Assembly: GCF_963675165.1 (NCBI RefSeq)
Contig: NC_087377.1
Span: 9,627,122-9,691,121 of the forward strand
DNA: 64,000 nt
Reading direction: 5' to 3'
Source of the DNA: Halichondria panicea
Lineage: Eukaryota > Porifera > Demospongiae > Suberitida > Halichondriidae
This document shows positions 22,548 to 35,398 of this stretch, in pieces (positions within the stretch are counted from its first letter, which is position 1; every line of letters begins with the position of its first letter). The notes beneath the pieces are model-generated. The model searched no databases and was not told where the DNA came from. It saw nothing but the letters and a program-made list of their open reading frames with translations. Position numbers and translations under genes: made by a program.

Positions 22548-25500
22548 ATTTTCTTGGTTGTGTTGAGCCTTCACCAAAAGGCACAAGTAAGTTAAGTACT
22601 AACTGGTATAAAAGTATAATCATATCCGGAAGCAAGGTACATATAATAGTTTAAACCAGTTGTGATGCAGATGCTGTGAGCAGTTTAGCAGTCAGTATAG
22701 CAGTGGTGGCACTGTGATTGATGGGGCCCTCCAATTGTGTCCAGGCACTATCGTCAGCCTCACCTGTTCTCATGACAGCACTGGCGATCTGACTCGTTGG
22801 GAAATTGGTGCTCCCATAGAGTGCTCTGCTATTGCTGTTCACTCTACCACCCCATCCAGCCTCATGTGTGGAACATTCACCATTAATATGGTCAGTGCTA
22901 TGAATCAACCCACAAGGACGTCCACTCTTGTGTTATCAGCTGATCAGTCACTCAATGGTGCTGTGGTGACTTGTTTTACTGGTGGTTCTACATCTGATCC
23001 TCAAGCTGGGAACTTGACTATACAAGTTATTGGTGAGATACTATTCTACCGTATATAATAATAGCGAGTAATTTTCGTGTACATTATCAGGAGTACATGA
23101 AGGATAGTAAGCAACTACTATATACTGTATAGCGGGTATATTTCGAGGGTATAAACCCCGGACAGAGTCAGACAACAGTGGGTTTGTATGGGCTGTATAG
23201 TAGTTGCTTACTCTCCTTCATGTGCTGCTGATACCATAATTATAGTGCTCAAGAACCCTCAGAAGAAATGTTCGCGTTTGTAATTATTATTTGCGTTTTA
23301 ATGCTACCCACCAACAGCTTTTTGGAGTTTCTCCCAGTTTTAATTTTTTCGTTAACTGCCCTCGAAAAAATTGAACCTCACAAACATTTACTGCTATACT
23401 CGTACACGAAATGGAGCATCAAACGGAATCAGTAATACTTTCTTTTGTTTCGCTTCACCCAGGTCCTCCTTCCACTCCAACTGTTGACAGTATGGAATAT
23501 TCAGTGGGCGACTCAACTACCGGACGATTCAGATTCTTGGGTCAGCAGTAGCAGAAGGTTTAGGACAGAGGTCGCTATTTCTGCCGGTGTGGTTGGAGGT
23601 AGTGGCACAGTGGAAGTGACCGATAACAACATCACTGTGACTGGATTAAGCTACACTGAGTCTCATACTGTCAGTGTAGTGGCTACCAGTGCTGTGTGCC
23701 CAGGAGTGCTGAACAGCATCACTGTTGTTCCTGTGATGTTCAACATAGCATGTGAGTGGAACACCAAAGATAATTGGGGCGAGCGTAGCGAGCCCTATCG
23801 TAGTGACGAATGTAGACAATTTCTCTGTATGTATGTATGTATGTATGTATGTATGTCATGGTACGGTCGGCCTGATAGCCGGTTTTTACACACGCGGTCC
23901 TATACCAATTTCGTGTATTCCTCGTGTATTTTGCACAACTGGAGGCATAAGAAAAAGTTGCATAAAATGAATCCTGACAACGAAAGCAAACAAGAAAGAC
24001 TTCGAATAAGGAGGGATCGACACAGACAAGCAAGAGCCCAAGAAACAGCTGAAGAAAAAGAAGTCAGGCTAGCCAAACGTACAAAGCCCTGTTCTTAAAA
24101 CAGCTTTTCACAAACGTTTATGCTTATATCAGCACCTACAGTACTTTCTTTCCCAATAAGTTCAAACAGGGTCTAACAACATGCATCAAAACACCTGTAC
24201 TGCTAACACGCTCGCCCCATGACACCTTGTGTCACCCTAGTATTTATTAATTTATAATTAATTCTTTTTCTCAGCCCCTGTACTGACTCAACCCACTGGA
24301 TCCGTTGTCTGTTCCAATCCGTCATTGCCAATCAGTGGGTCATGGAGTGCGATGGAGGGAGTAAGTGAATGATTACTTACATGAAATAGTAGAACTGTCT
24401 AATTATTCATAAATTATATACGTCACATGCAGGTGCAGACCAGCTTTGACCCAGCAGTTCCGTTGACTCCTCCCCCAATTGGTACACCGATCATAACCTA
24501 CACTTCAGCCGGGCGTAATGACAGTGCAGTGTTTGTTCCTGATTCATCCTACCAGCTCACTTACACAGTTGAGAATGATGTGTACACTTTCACTGTGACT
24601 GTGACTAATGCGGCTGGATCAAGCAGTGAAGTGTCTGAAGGATTTTTTGGTAAGCTTTAAATTTAAGTATGAGAACTTCTGTTATGTAACTGTATTCTTT
24701 CCTAGTTACTCGTTTTATTGTTGATAATAGTACGCTGGAAACAATGAATTGCCTCACATTCTCTCTCGGTTAAAACTGTGCTTCTGAGCAAAGTGGAAAC
24801 TTCATCATTAGGTTTGAACAAGGAAATGGTGTTTGTCGAGACTTGGTTCCATCAGATTTCAGTACATCCACCATACAACTGATGCCTCGGTCAGCTTGTG
24901 CACCCGTGGTTTCATCCACTAACCTATGCTATCATGCAACTCTGATGTATAATGGGATTATAATTGACACTCAGACTAATCTCAACTTTAACACATGCCC
25001 TAGCTGTGACCGCCCTCTCTTCATTTTTGACCAGTGGAGTGTCCATACAGCTGGACGGGGAGGTTACTAATGGCACCGTGTCTCACATCACCACTGCTAC
25101 TCTGAGCTGTACCGTGGCTATCTTTGAATTGATCGGTTCACCTCAAATCACATGCATTGATGGAACTTGGGAACCAGCTGGATTGAGATCATGCACATGT
25201 AAGTTGCGTGTGTATTATCTAATCTTAGCGCCGGATCTGAACGATCTAATTTTTGGTAGCTCTAATTGTAAGCCAAATGTACCTCCAAGCAGTTTATTGC
25301 TGCAATTTGAATGTAGCCACCACTCTAAATGAAGCACCACCTAAAGCTAGCATCCGTTTTATTTCTGGCACTTTTATTAATTTACGGTTCCTTGTTTGAA
25401 TCTTTGAGCATTTTTCTAGTGATTGCGTTTGCTAATTGGCTGATTGTGGTGATCATTCTTGTAATACTGGCACTGGCGTGTGCAATTGGAATTTTCTGTG

Positions 25501-26075
25501 GATTGCTGACAGCTCATTACTTGACCTCTCTTCTCAACGGACTTACCAAAAGTAAGTGAAGTTAAATTTATAGTTCAGTTAACTAACTCTCATATTTTGT
25601 TTCAGAGAAATCTTGGGCAATTTTGGTCATTATTCTCCTTGTCTTCTTGTTCTTTTTCGGTGTCGGGGTGCTCTTTTACATATGTTGCTGTAAACGAGGT
25701 AAAAAAACAGTTTGTGGACGCTTACAGATTTTAGTATTTTACAAACCATAATTGTATCACTGACGCATGCTGGTATGTGCTTATACATGTATTTCCTTTT
25801 GAAATATCATGCACTCTGAATGCACAACCATAATTATCATAGACTTGGATTACAAATCAAAGTCGGACACAGTTCCTGCTGAAACAATTAGACTCAGTCT
25901 GCCAGTTGCGATATACGAAGAACTAGAAGACATACCCGACCCCCACACTCAGCGCAACTTCGTTTATGGCTGTGTTCAACAGTCAACTGACCCAAGAAAA
26001 CCAATATACGAGGACATTAAACCAGACCCCCACACCCAGGGGAACGTTGCTTATGGACATGTGCAATTCAATTAA
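22548..26075 (+). CDS. Multi-exon Ig/FN3/sushi-type receptor with Tyr-rich tail (possibly pseudogenised)
   Basis: Predicted parts: a hydrophobic leader exon (22,548-22,586, LVVLSLHQKAQ, ATG not found); an Ig-like exon (about 22,691-23,030; LCPGTIVSLTCS, GAVVTCFTGG); an FN3-like exon (23,463-23,750) with an apparent frameshift near 23,515; then FN3-type exons (24,275-24,369, 24,432-24,650). A Cys-containing block follows (24,770-24,998), then a sushi-like exon to 25,198 (TLSCTV...QITCIDGTWEPAG) entered through a second apparent frameshift near 25,005. The 3' part splices cleanly: 25,420-25,551 (TM), 25,606-25,698 (second TM) and 25,843-26,075 (tail), all in matching phase. The tail carries AIYEEL and PIYEDI in two copies of one module. 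The leader and first-domain start (AQQ, then LxCPG) match the minus-strand receptor at 42.3-42.9 kb. The frameshifts may be assembly errors or decay. Confidence 0.6.
23131..23405. mobile_element. MITE relics in the receptor intron
   Basis: One inverted pair (AAGGATAGTAAGCAACTACTA at 23,100 and the complement at about 23,198-23,222) brackets TGTATAGCGGGTATATTTCG. A matching CTGCTATACTCG end lies at 23,390. Related TACCGTATAGC..TATATTTCGA elements occur at 30,474 and 53,272. Confidence 0.5.
23777..24219. mobile_element. GGGGCGAGCGT-ended insertion with a basic ORF fragment
   Basis: Its ends are GGGGCGAGCGTAGCGAGCC and the complement of GGGGCGAGCGTG. It lies in the intron right after the FN3 exon. 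It contains a (TATG)n run (23,827-23,855) and a short ORF (23,967-24,098) starting MNPDNESKQERLRIRRDRHR with an Arg/Glu-rich repeat-like pattern, of a kind I associate with N-termini of transposon-borne proteins. No target duplication was recognised. Confidence 0.45.
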
Positions 26076-27609
26076 TTTAAAACAGTGAGTCCTTAGTTGA
26101 TTACTGTCCATTATTTTTATTACTTCGGATAACTTTAATTTTCTTGTTCACACGTTTTTAGCAGTCTGTACAATTTATGAATTCTTACTTTGCATATTTC
26201 AAGTGTTTGAGTGGAGAGCTTAACCATTTACCTGCCGAATGATTCGCGCTAAAATTTCAATCTCTGCTATATACCTAGCCCGATTCATGTGCAAATTTCT
26301 GAAACAAGCTGTCACCCATGCACTGACCTCAATTGGACCCTTTTTTCCCAATTGGTAACCCAATCTAGCCACACCTAATACTTTAGTGAAGCCCCTCCCA
26401 TTTTTTACATAATGGCCGGAATGTGCAGGGATTTCTTAATGTTTTCGACAGCCTCTTGAAACTGCAGGACAACGTACACTTGTCAGGATATGATGAGGTT
26501 GGTACTAAACTGTAGTATATACAGCCTCGGCTATACATGCAAATCGTCAAGGCTGCTGAACCAACCCTTAAGATCCCCCCATACAAGTTTGGGTGAGGGG
26601 TACGCCAAAACACGGGGGGGGGAATTCGCTTTACTACGTGCGTCGATTTTAGTAACTTCGTGTGCTCTCTGTGACATTAAATTTTGATGACTCAATATTG
26701 AGTCAATAGCAGGTAAAGAGTTAAGTGATAATTACTATTGAAACATACACACTGTGATGTGATTGAATATACCTTCTACTATGCAAAACTAATGAATGCA
26801 AACATAAAGTTATACACACTAAACAAATACTAACATGCAAGTAATCATAAACAAATTAACTGGCTATCTGTCCGGTAACTGGACTTCACTATAATTATAG
26901 CATTACATTACCTTATATAATTTATATTTGAACTGATTGGTGTTCTTTAATTTGACGTCTCGGGCGTGGCTGTACTAGTCTATAATTATGTCAATCACGT
27001 GCTTTCGCTGCTTAGTAAAATTGGCTGTTTTTATTTTAATTTTTAATTGGCGATCTTTGGTAAAACTCGGCACATCGCTAAATTAAAGCGCTTGCCAAAT
27101 TCTCCTGTTACAGTAGACTCTCGTTAATCCGGTCTAGGACTATACTAGGAATAATTTTAGCATACTAGGAGAGCCTATTTTCCATTTTTGGTAAAGATCA
27201 TTTACATTAAGTTTTGCATAATGATGTTCTTATAATTATGGCAAACAATGGCTGAAGGCGAATATATAGGTCAGTTCAAGTCAGCAATTAAACACTGAGA
27301 GTCATGATGTGTCTTGCGTAAGTTGTGTGCTGTGTTTATGCCTATACGTCTTACTTGTCAGGGAATAACCAGATTTTTATGAGCTCATAAAAATCTATAG
27401 ACGAAATTAAGATGTAGACATAAGCACACAACTGACACACGACATAATTTATATATAATCATGATTCTCAGTGTTATCTTGCTGACTTGAACTGAGCGGA
27501 GCCATAATTAATATTTACTACTGTATACAAATTATATACATGCACTAAACAAATGCTAATACGCAAGTAATCATAACAATTAAAGTGGCTATCCGTAGAC
27601 TTCACTATA
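26076..27609. other. Intergenic with mariner/pogo-like fragments
   Basis: No gene. Near 27,110 a solo ACAGTAGACTCTCGTTAATCC end appears, of the same type as the element at 27,612. A G-run at 26,610 and a CC-rich ORF fragment around 26,390-26,690 have no support as genes. Confidence 0.5.
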
Positions 27610-27611
27610 TA

Positions 27612-28143
27612 CAGTAGACTCTTGTTATTCCGGCTTTCTGAAGTACAGCCACCTCAATATATACCGGCCATTATTTTGGTTTGGCACGGATTGCTAGCTA
27701 GATGTTTACAGTATAGACTCTCGTTAATCCGGTCACTCTTGGGACCATGCAGTTTGGCCGGAATAGCGAGGTGGCTGCATTTCAGGAAATAACCGCGGCT
27801 TAAAAACGACCTTACCTCGAATCTAATGGCTAATTTTGCAGTTTTTGTCTCGAGGATAATGAAGGATAATGAATCATTCTGTTCTCTATTTAATTAAGTG
27901 TAATCCAATTTTATTTGCTAAACCACACCCAAAACGTCATATCAGGTCATAATACACGTATAAATTTACATTGAAAACCTTGTTTGGGACACCCAACACT
28001 GGCTGGTATATGGAATAGCGAGTGGCCGTACTTCAGGGTGAGTTTTGTGCAGTAAACATATAGCTAGCATTCCGTGCCAAGCCAAATGGCCGGTATATCG
28101 AGGTGACCGTACTTCAGAGAGCCGGAATAGCGAGAGTCTACTG
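27612..28143. mobile_element. pogo/Tigger-like MITE (TA duplication)
   Basis: Ends CAGTAGACTCTTGTTATTCC and complement of CAGTAGACTCTCGCTATTCC, with TA on both sides (27,610-27,611; 28,144-28,145). A second internal end at about 27,712 (TAGACTCTCGTTAATCC) suggests a nested or composite copy. The 'CTCGTTAATCCGG' sequence type is typical of pogo/Tigger ends; no transposase is present. Confidence 0.75.
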
Positions 28144-28333
28144 TACTGCACAAAACTCGCCTTGAAATGCGGCCACTCGCTATTCCCTATACTATATAGC
28201 CAGCATGTACATAGTCAGGTTAATAATTATTTGTTGTGAAAATGATTAGCTTATGTACAATTAAGTCTCATGTACGTAGTGCTAATTGATGGTGTCATTA
28301 TTCCACAAAATGTTGGGGGAGGGGGGGAAGGTT

Positions 28334-29823
28334 TATGGCGTGTAATTTGAGTCAGTATTGTGCCGGTAATATTGCTAAGGCAAAAAAATTTACCGGGACA
28401 TTTGCCGCAGCAATATTTTTACTGGGACAATTGCCGCGGCAAAACTGTTAGCCTGGGTAAATACCGGGACGATTGCCCCGGCAAAAAGTAAAATTTTGTG
28501 GATGGGTAAATACCGCTCCAAGAAGTTTACTGAGTCATTTGCCGCGGCAAAAACATTGTACTAGGCCAGTTGCCCCCTCAAAAATATTTACCAGGCCAGA
28601 TGTAATCATCACGTGATGAGCACCTGATCAGTGATCTGCCTCGTGGTGTAGTCTACATTATTTTATAAGTGTTATGGATGTTGTGATCTCGTTATTTGCC
28701 TTTCAGAGAGTAACAAGTAGATGAAGAGTCTTGTAAAGCTCAAACCACCATGTATTGCATTTACTGGCACAGCTCAAACCACCATGGACTCTGTTTAGGC
28801 CACACCAAATTGATCTTATGTTTCACGGACTTTTAATCTCCAAAAACAGACCAGGGTGGCAGGCAAAAAAAGGGGGGGAAATGATGAATATCATTATAAA
28901 ACCACAAACGGAGTCACAAGACACCACAAAAATTAAGTCACTTTAGCAAAACATTACAACGTTTTGCTAGATCACATGGCTATTCTGACCTCTGACCTGG
29001 ACCACTAATTGGTTTATTTTTTTGGGCATTCTGCAAAAATATGACCTGGAAAATCCTTGAAACATAAGATTAATTTGGTGTGGCCTTACTGGTATATCTG
29101 AAATAGAACATTCATCTTTGTGACATGCACAACAAAGCTGTGTTTAACAAGTGTATTGATTTATACTCATAATCGTTTCTTTGTTTTATAAAATTGAATA
29201 AAACTGTGCACCCAATCGGGATTAATGGGGGGGGGGGGGGGCAGGAAAACAATGGGGAAGTACAACTCTTCAGCAGACAGAAAGTCTTCAATTTCTAGCC
29301 AGGTATTCCCTGATAGCATCACCAGCTCTTGTGGGAGTGCTAAAAAACAAAGATACCAAATAATAGCATGCACAAGTTGAAAAAAGAGCTATCTAATTAC
29401 TTAAAACTTATCTTACACATGCAGAGGGGCTCTCTTTCTTGACCTGTTAATAGCTTGCCAACACTCTGAAGATGGTAAATACAAGATCACTACACGTACG
29501 TACAGCTAGCTACATACTGAGGCAGATCAGGTGCACATCACGTGATGATTAGTCTATTTGGCCTAGTAAATATTTTTGCCGCGGCAAACGGCCCGGTAAA
29601 TGTTTTTGCCGCGGCAAATGGCTCAGTAAATTTTTTGGAGCGGTATTTACCCATCCACAAAATGTTGCTTTTTGCCGGGGCAATGGTCTCGGTATTTACC
29701 GAGGCAAACAGTTTTGCCGCGGCAATTGCCCCAGTAAAAATATTGCCGCGGTAAATGTCCCGGTAAAAATGTTTTGCTGCGGCAATATTACCAGCACAAT
29801 ACTGACTCAAATTACACGCCATA
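28334..29823. mobile_element. 1.5-kb inverted-repeat element with TGCCGCGGCA-rich arms
   Basis: Arms of about 295 bp (28,334-28,630 and 29,530-29,823) are inverted copies starting TATGGCGTGTAATTTGAGTC. Each contains about six spaced copies of a motif like (A/T)TTTACCGGGAC(A)TTTGCCGCGGCAAAA. A perfect 6-bp duplication, AAGGTT, flanks the element (28,328-28,333; 29,824-29,829). The centre holds a nested MITE and no convincing ORF. Confidence 0.8.
28798..29085. mobile_element. PIF/Harbinger-like MITE nested in the inverted-repeat element
   Basis: Ends GGCCACACCAAATTGATCTT and complement of GGCCACACCAAATTAATCTT, flanked by TTA (28,795-28,797; 29,086-29,088). A solo matching end occurs at 51,949 (GGCCACACCAAATTAATC). 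Confidence 0.75.
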
Positions 29824-29829
29824 AAGGTT

Positions 29830-31740
29830 CACCCCCCACCCCTACTAGAGATGAAACTCTGTTCCGACTAAAAGTAAGAATGAACTACTAATTACGGTCA
29901 TGCTTTTTATGATTGTACACATTTTAAAAGGTCCGGTTGAAAGTTAAGTTCCAGCTACTCTACTTGTGACGTTGCTGTTTAGGTGAGAAGTTGTAAAGCT
30001 ATTCAGGAATCTCCTTTAATCTTCTAGATAATATGGATGCTCTGGTTTGGTTTCTCATGTACGTTGTCCCTGACCGTGACTGAAAGCATACAAGCCGGTT
30101 AGTGTGTATATATAATCATAATACATGCATAATAAAAAAAGCTGATACCACCACCGACGCAGCTCAGGTGGCCGTGAGTCTGCCAGAGTGTCTGTTTGTG
30201 TTTAATTTCTGAGTCTACTCACCTGGCTGCCAATTAAAGCGAAGCATTGAATAGCCTCCTTCAATCATGGCAGTAAAAGCTTCGTCGAGTCAGAGGAGGT
30301 ACGACACTGTTTGAATTCCATTGTGATAACGTTTGGCTTTTCAAAGTTGTTAGTATAATAATTATATGTCCTAGATTAAACTGTTTCCATCACTGAACCT
30401 CAGTGAACCCCTGTTCAGTTATAGGAGATATGCTTGCTACAAAAAGTGAGAGCACTGCACCCGTCAATAAATACGGTATAACGGGTATAATTATTTCAAG
30501 GGTATAAATACATGTTTGCAGTTTTATACCCACAAAATTAATGTCACATGCATGAAGGCTGCTGTTCTGCAAAAACCTTTCATAATGCAAAAGTTTATAC
30601 CCTCAAAACACTTGGGCAACTTACATAGCTAGTTAAATATTTACAAGCGTTCTACAATCCTAGGGTTTGTCGGGCCAAGGTCACGGTAAACTAACTGCCA
30701 GCTAAGTAAATAAGATAGTTATTGTGGGAACACAGTACATTGAAAACCTATGTCAAAAAGATTGGAATCAATTGAAAGAGATATCACGAGATGCGTGTCG
30801 TACCTCCTCTGGTACTAAGTGCTACAAAAACATTTACAAGTGTGTTAAAATTAGATACTATACTGATTAAGGCGATATCTTCTGGGATTTTCTGACCTCT
30901 AAAAGTAGTGTTGACTTATTTTTTTATATAGCGTCCTTAAATAGAGGTCAAAATATGGGAATTTATAGGTCGCTGGTGGTTATACTTTGACCTCCGTTTA
31001 GGCCGCTAGAAACAAAGTATTTTAAACGGCTTGAAATCGAGGCTAATAGAGTAACCTCGACCGACCTCCGAATTATATATTATACAACCCTCTAAATATG
31101 CGACGCAAAGACTGCAACATAAATATTCGCCCTACAAAAGTGGCATTGTAATTATTTACGCCTTAAATCGAATAAATACAGTAGTCCCATGCATGTGTGC
31201 AGTACATGTCTTACCATGCACCATTGCCACTCACAAAGTCTTGCAATAGCGTTCAACATCAGTAAAACTTAACTTACTTCTGATCATGCAGCATGCCTCT
31301 ACAGTTTTATAGTTCTCCTGTTATAGTTGTTATTTTGTGACACTCCTCTAGTCGTGAGACATGCTATATGATTATATAGAAACATTGATGGTTGAGCACA
31401 TTAATAGATTTAATCTACTCGCCTATAAAAAGACAGCGATAAATTTCAATGTAACAGACGGCATTCGTACGTTTATTATACCATAAACGTCTGAATTGAA
31501 GAAAGCGCCTTGCCTTAATTATAGATAGGCATGATAAATTATTTGTCCATGCAGGCTTTGCAGGATGAAAGCAGCAGCAATTGATCATACATCATTCAGT
31601 GGAAGCTGAAAACAACGATGTTGACGTATTTTAAATTTGCGAGACTGGCTTATTTTGTTTATGGGTTATTTGAATTATTATTTTCTATTACATACTTTTA
31701 CATTGTAGATCTAGTTGTACAACGCGCTTGCTGTGTGGAA
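29830..31740. other. Intergenic with a YCAGAG-family MITE
   Basis: No supported gene. A MITE at 30,290-30,812 has ends TCAGAGGAGGTACGACAC / complement of CCAGAGGAGGTACGACAC, with TA on the right only. Inside it, about 30,474-30,605, is a TATAACGGGTATAATTATTTC relic. Around 30,960-31,045 is a decayed AGGCC...ATCGAGGCTA piece of the hairpin family. Confidence 0.55.
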
Positions 31741-32345
31741 TGTTATAATGTGTTAAAAACAACACCTATATACAATTTTGCGTATCTATTGTGGCAAATA
31801 ATTATAATACCGGTACTTAACAATGATCCAATCATAGTGTTCGTTAGTGTAGTGATGAAGTGAAGTAAAAATTACTTATCTCCAGCTCCAGCAAGGTGTC
31901 TTGCGTAACACAAAAGTTCTTACTTATTTGTTCTGTTTTACGGCTATTATAAGTTCCACACTGGAAACTCCACTGGACATCTACATACAATTTTGCGTAT
32001 CTATTGTGGCAAATCACGCACTTTTTGTATGAAAATACCACGCATCATTTTTTATAGTATACTCACCACTATATTATAAATGACAGTAAATAACAGCCGA
32101 TTTTGAACTAATATATACCAGGAGTACACTCCTGCACTGGTACAAAGACAATGCAGTGCATGCATGTGGTATAATTACAATGATCCAATCAAAAAGATAT
32201 ATAGTGTTTGTTAGTGTAGTAATGAAGTGATGTAAAAATTTTTTATCTCCAGCTCCAGCAAGGTGTCTTGCGTAACACAAAAATTCTTATTTATTCGCTG
32301 TTTTACGGCTATATAAGTTCCACACTGGAAACTCTACTGGATGCT
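31741..32345. repeat. Imperfect direct duplication
   Basis: The block TCCAGCTCCAGCAAGGTGTC...AAGTTCCACACTGGAAACTC occurs at about 31,845-31,977 and again at about 32,211-32,340. CAATTTTGCGTATCTATTGT occurs at 31,771 and 31,987. The minus frame downstream (32,309-32,551) has a hydrophobic stretch and Ser-rich end but no recognisable gene. Confidence 0.7.
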
Positions 32346-34650
32346 CTCCCGGTTGTTAGGCCGCCTGTTTGACCACTTCCTGCACTCACATCAATCTCAA
32401 CATACTTTTCAATCGCACAATTGCATATAATTATGACGAATCCGTTTATTATACACTCCGAACCACAAAAGCATTGTGGCACAATTAGTGAAGGACTGAT
32501 AGAGGAAGTTATGCAAAACTTAGTGTAATGATCTTTACCAAAAATGGACATTGCTGCCTATTATTCCCAGTTATTCTTTAGACACCTATATTATTAAATT
32601 ATTCCGAGCATAATTTATCAGGGAGGCCTATTACAGACGTTAGGCCACATCGCCAATATTTCCATCAGGACCCAATCTGGGAGGACCCAATCTGGGAGAG
32701 TCCTAGTCAGGAATCAGCGTTTCCTTTGTAAACGCATACCGATATCTACCCTGCCACTAGCGACACCACCCACCGACTGCTAATTAATTAGGGCGACTTT
32801 TGACGCCCATGGTCCAGAGCCTCCATCAGCGATACCAATTTCTCAACATTTTCCTCCAGGTCGTGCAAGAAAACCACTCGCCTCATTGAGACTTATCGCA
32901 TTCAATGGGAGCTGGGGAGAGAAGGGAAGTGAAAGACATGAACTAACCTCGAGGACTGACTCACCGTATTTACCCATATCTATATTCTATAGTTAACTTA
33001 GGTAATGATGATTATGTGATTTGTGCAGTAGCTCCTCTGTTGTATAAAGATAAATTGATTCTTACAGCGACAAACATAATGAATAATGCATGATTAAAGG
33101 ATTTATAGTGTAAGCTAACTACACTATGAGGTTAAAATGAGCACCTGTTGCTATAACTACATCACTGTATATATATAAAATTCAGTTAGTTTTTCGTCCC
33201 ATTCCTCACAACTTCAGTAGCCATCCCTTTTGGTAATGCGTCAAACACCTCTGAATAAAGTTCCTGAGGAAGCTGGCTGGAGTTAGCTTCTTCAATACGC
33301 TTACATGTACTCTAAATGTGTATTCATGTAGGTATAGTTAGGTATAACCTACATTGTGAGGTTAATACGAGCAACAAACAACTAACTGTATAGAGTACAC
33401 CATATAGGAATGTCTATTTGCAACACTGACATCTATACACTGTACATGAACAATATAACAATGAAACTATCAAAGTTCATTATTGCACCGCTGGCAATTG
33501 GGTGCAACATTATATACTATACTGAGTTGTCCTAGAAATTGAGGCAAGTAGAATAAGTGGAGCTACCTCCACAATCAGATGTGACTCGCTAAATATGCCA
33601 CCACATATACCTGATTCATGACTATATATAATTAAGAATGCGTGCGAGGGATATTACCACAGCTGTAATGTGCTGACTAATGTGGGTTAGGGTTGTACTG
33701 TACAATGCACATGTGAATAGCATGCAATACACATTGTGTATGATACAAGTTAATGTACTTGTGAGTAACTGCTGACTCGATCATGATTAACAATGGCACA
33801 ATTCATACATGACCAATTGCAACTACTATTATTATAGGCACATAATTATTTTACACATGGCGTCATGCAAGTGGTTGTCAAGTAAACACTAGTCACCTTT
33901 TAGTAAAGTGTGTTGTATATCATATAATGATGAGTGAATGATTTAATGTACGGCCTAATACGCTATTAATTATTCACTATATCTACATGTATATAGAGAT
34001 ATCATTGTTGTACCAAAAACAGAAAGCATGACCACTTTTCTTCTGAAATGAAGACGAGAGGCTATAGTTATATGACAACTGCAATTCACAATGGTACCAC
34101 TACAAGGAAATGACTGTTTAAAGACAGGTCTTATCATGTTCTATAAATCTACTCCTAAAATCATGTATACATAACATTAGGGGGTGGATCTATGATAAGC
34201 TGTTCACATGACAATAAACAGGAACACCCACTATCACTGAAACTGAAGGCATTCTCAGTAACTAGGACTAGCTTGGGATGAATTAAATTGTTGCGTGTAT
34301 TTCAATGTTATCATCATTAACGGTCCCCATGGAAATTGAATGCACAGTTGGGAGTTTTGACAAGCATACATGTATTTATTCGTACAGTTGACAAGTGTGG
34401 TCTCATATCTCACATACATTGTAGGGTAGTAAAACTACAACATTACTTGACATTACTTGATCGATAATAAAGACACACACACGGTAAACTTTACCGCATG
34501 CCTCCTGCGGCTTACGCACAATCAATACAGTGCAATACTGAATACAGAAACTCTCTGACAGCCAAAACGTACCTCTAAGACTACGGCAACACAAGAGCGC
34601 TATAATCAGACTAAACGTCTTACTATTGCCAACATTCACAAACGCTACCT
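32346..34650. other. Intergenic, no gene recognised
   Basis: Long AT-rich stretch without coding signal; tandem-like echoes such as TGTGAGGTTAATACGAGCA (33,355) and ATGAGGTTAAAATGAGCA (33,125) are weak. Confidence 0.5.
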
Positions 34651-35184
34651 CCAACAAGTGCAAAAAACATTTTGTGAAAAAATGGGGAAGAGTAGGGTTG
34701 GAAGAGCATGTGCACTGAAGTAACAAAAAGTTCAAAAACAAGATTGTGGGTTGGTATAGTCTTGCATGCTCCAACTAGTTGGGGGTGGGGCACGATCTTT
34801 AACAGTTGGGTCCAGCACTACTTCTCGTTACACCTCTTTCTTTATTTGAGACGCTTGATCACCTATTTGACCATCAACTTGCATGTGTTTCTACATAATG
34901 ACGCATTTGAATGAGGCTTTTTCAAATTAACGTTTCTTTCTGTTACAGCACCGAAACACATGGTGTAATAAATGTGAGACTCTACAGATGAGCCCTGCCC
35001 ACCCAAAACTCGAAGTAGTGCTGGACCCAACTGTTAAAGATCGTGCCCCACCCCCAACTAGTTGGAGCATGCAAGACTATACCAACCCACAATCTTGTTT
35101 TTGAACTTTTTGTTACTTCAGTGCACATGCTCTTCCAACCCTACTCTTCCCCATTTTTTCACAAAATGTTTTTTGCACTTGTTT
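34651..35184. repeat. Long inverted repeat (about 173-bp arms, 186-bp spacer)
   Basis: The arms 34,651-34,823 and 35,010-35,184 are near-identical inverted copies (CAAGTGCAAAAAACATTTTG at the outer end, GTCCAGCACTACTTC at the inner end). Reading frames on opposite strands therefore encode the same peptide start, MEHARLYQPTILFLNFLLLQ. A third, diverged copy of the outer part is at about 35,325-35,395. It is probably a MITE, but no target duplication was recognised. Confidence 0.8.
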
Positions 35185-35398
35185 GTAAACTTTTTTCGCT
35201 GCATGCATGCGTTAATAAGTGGTCCTGAGAAACCACGTACAATATTTTAAGTGATGACGTTTTGTGTCTATTCTAATGGGCGTTCCTTTTAGGGTTACCC
35301 ATCTTGTTCACATCCTTTTGCCAGCGGCTCATCCAACATGCAACCCTACTTCTCACCATTATTTTTTTTCACAAAATTTTTTTACACTTGTTTGTACC

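Noticed and set aside
31618-31863. 81-codon hydrophobic ORF
   Set aside because: It overlaps a locally duplicated AT-rich segment, and no splice signals or partner exons were found.
34403-35250. ORFs beginning MEHARLYQPT on both strands
   Set aside because: Both come from the two arms of one long inverted repeat; the duplication explains the identity.
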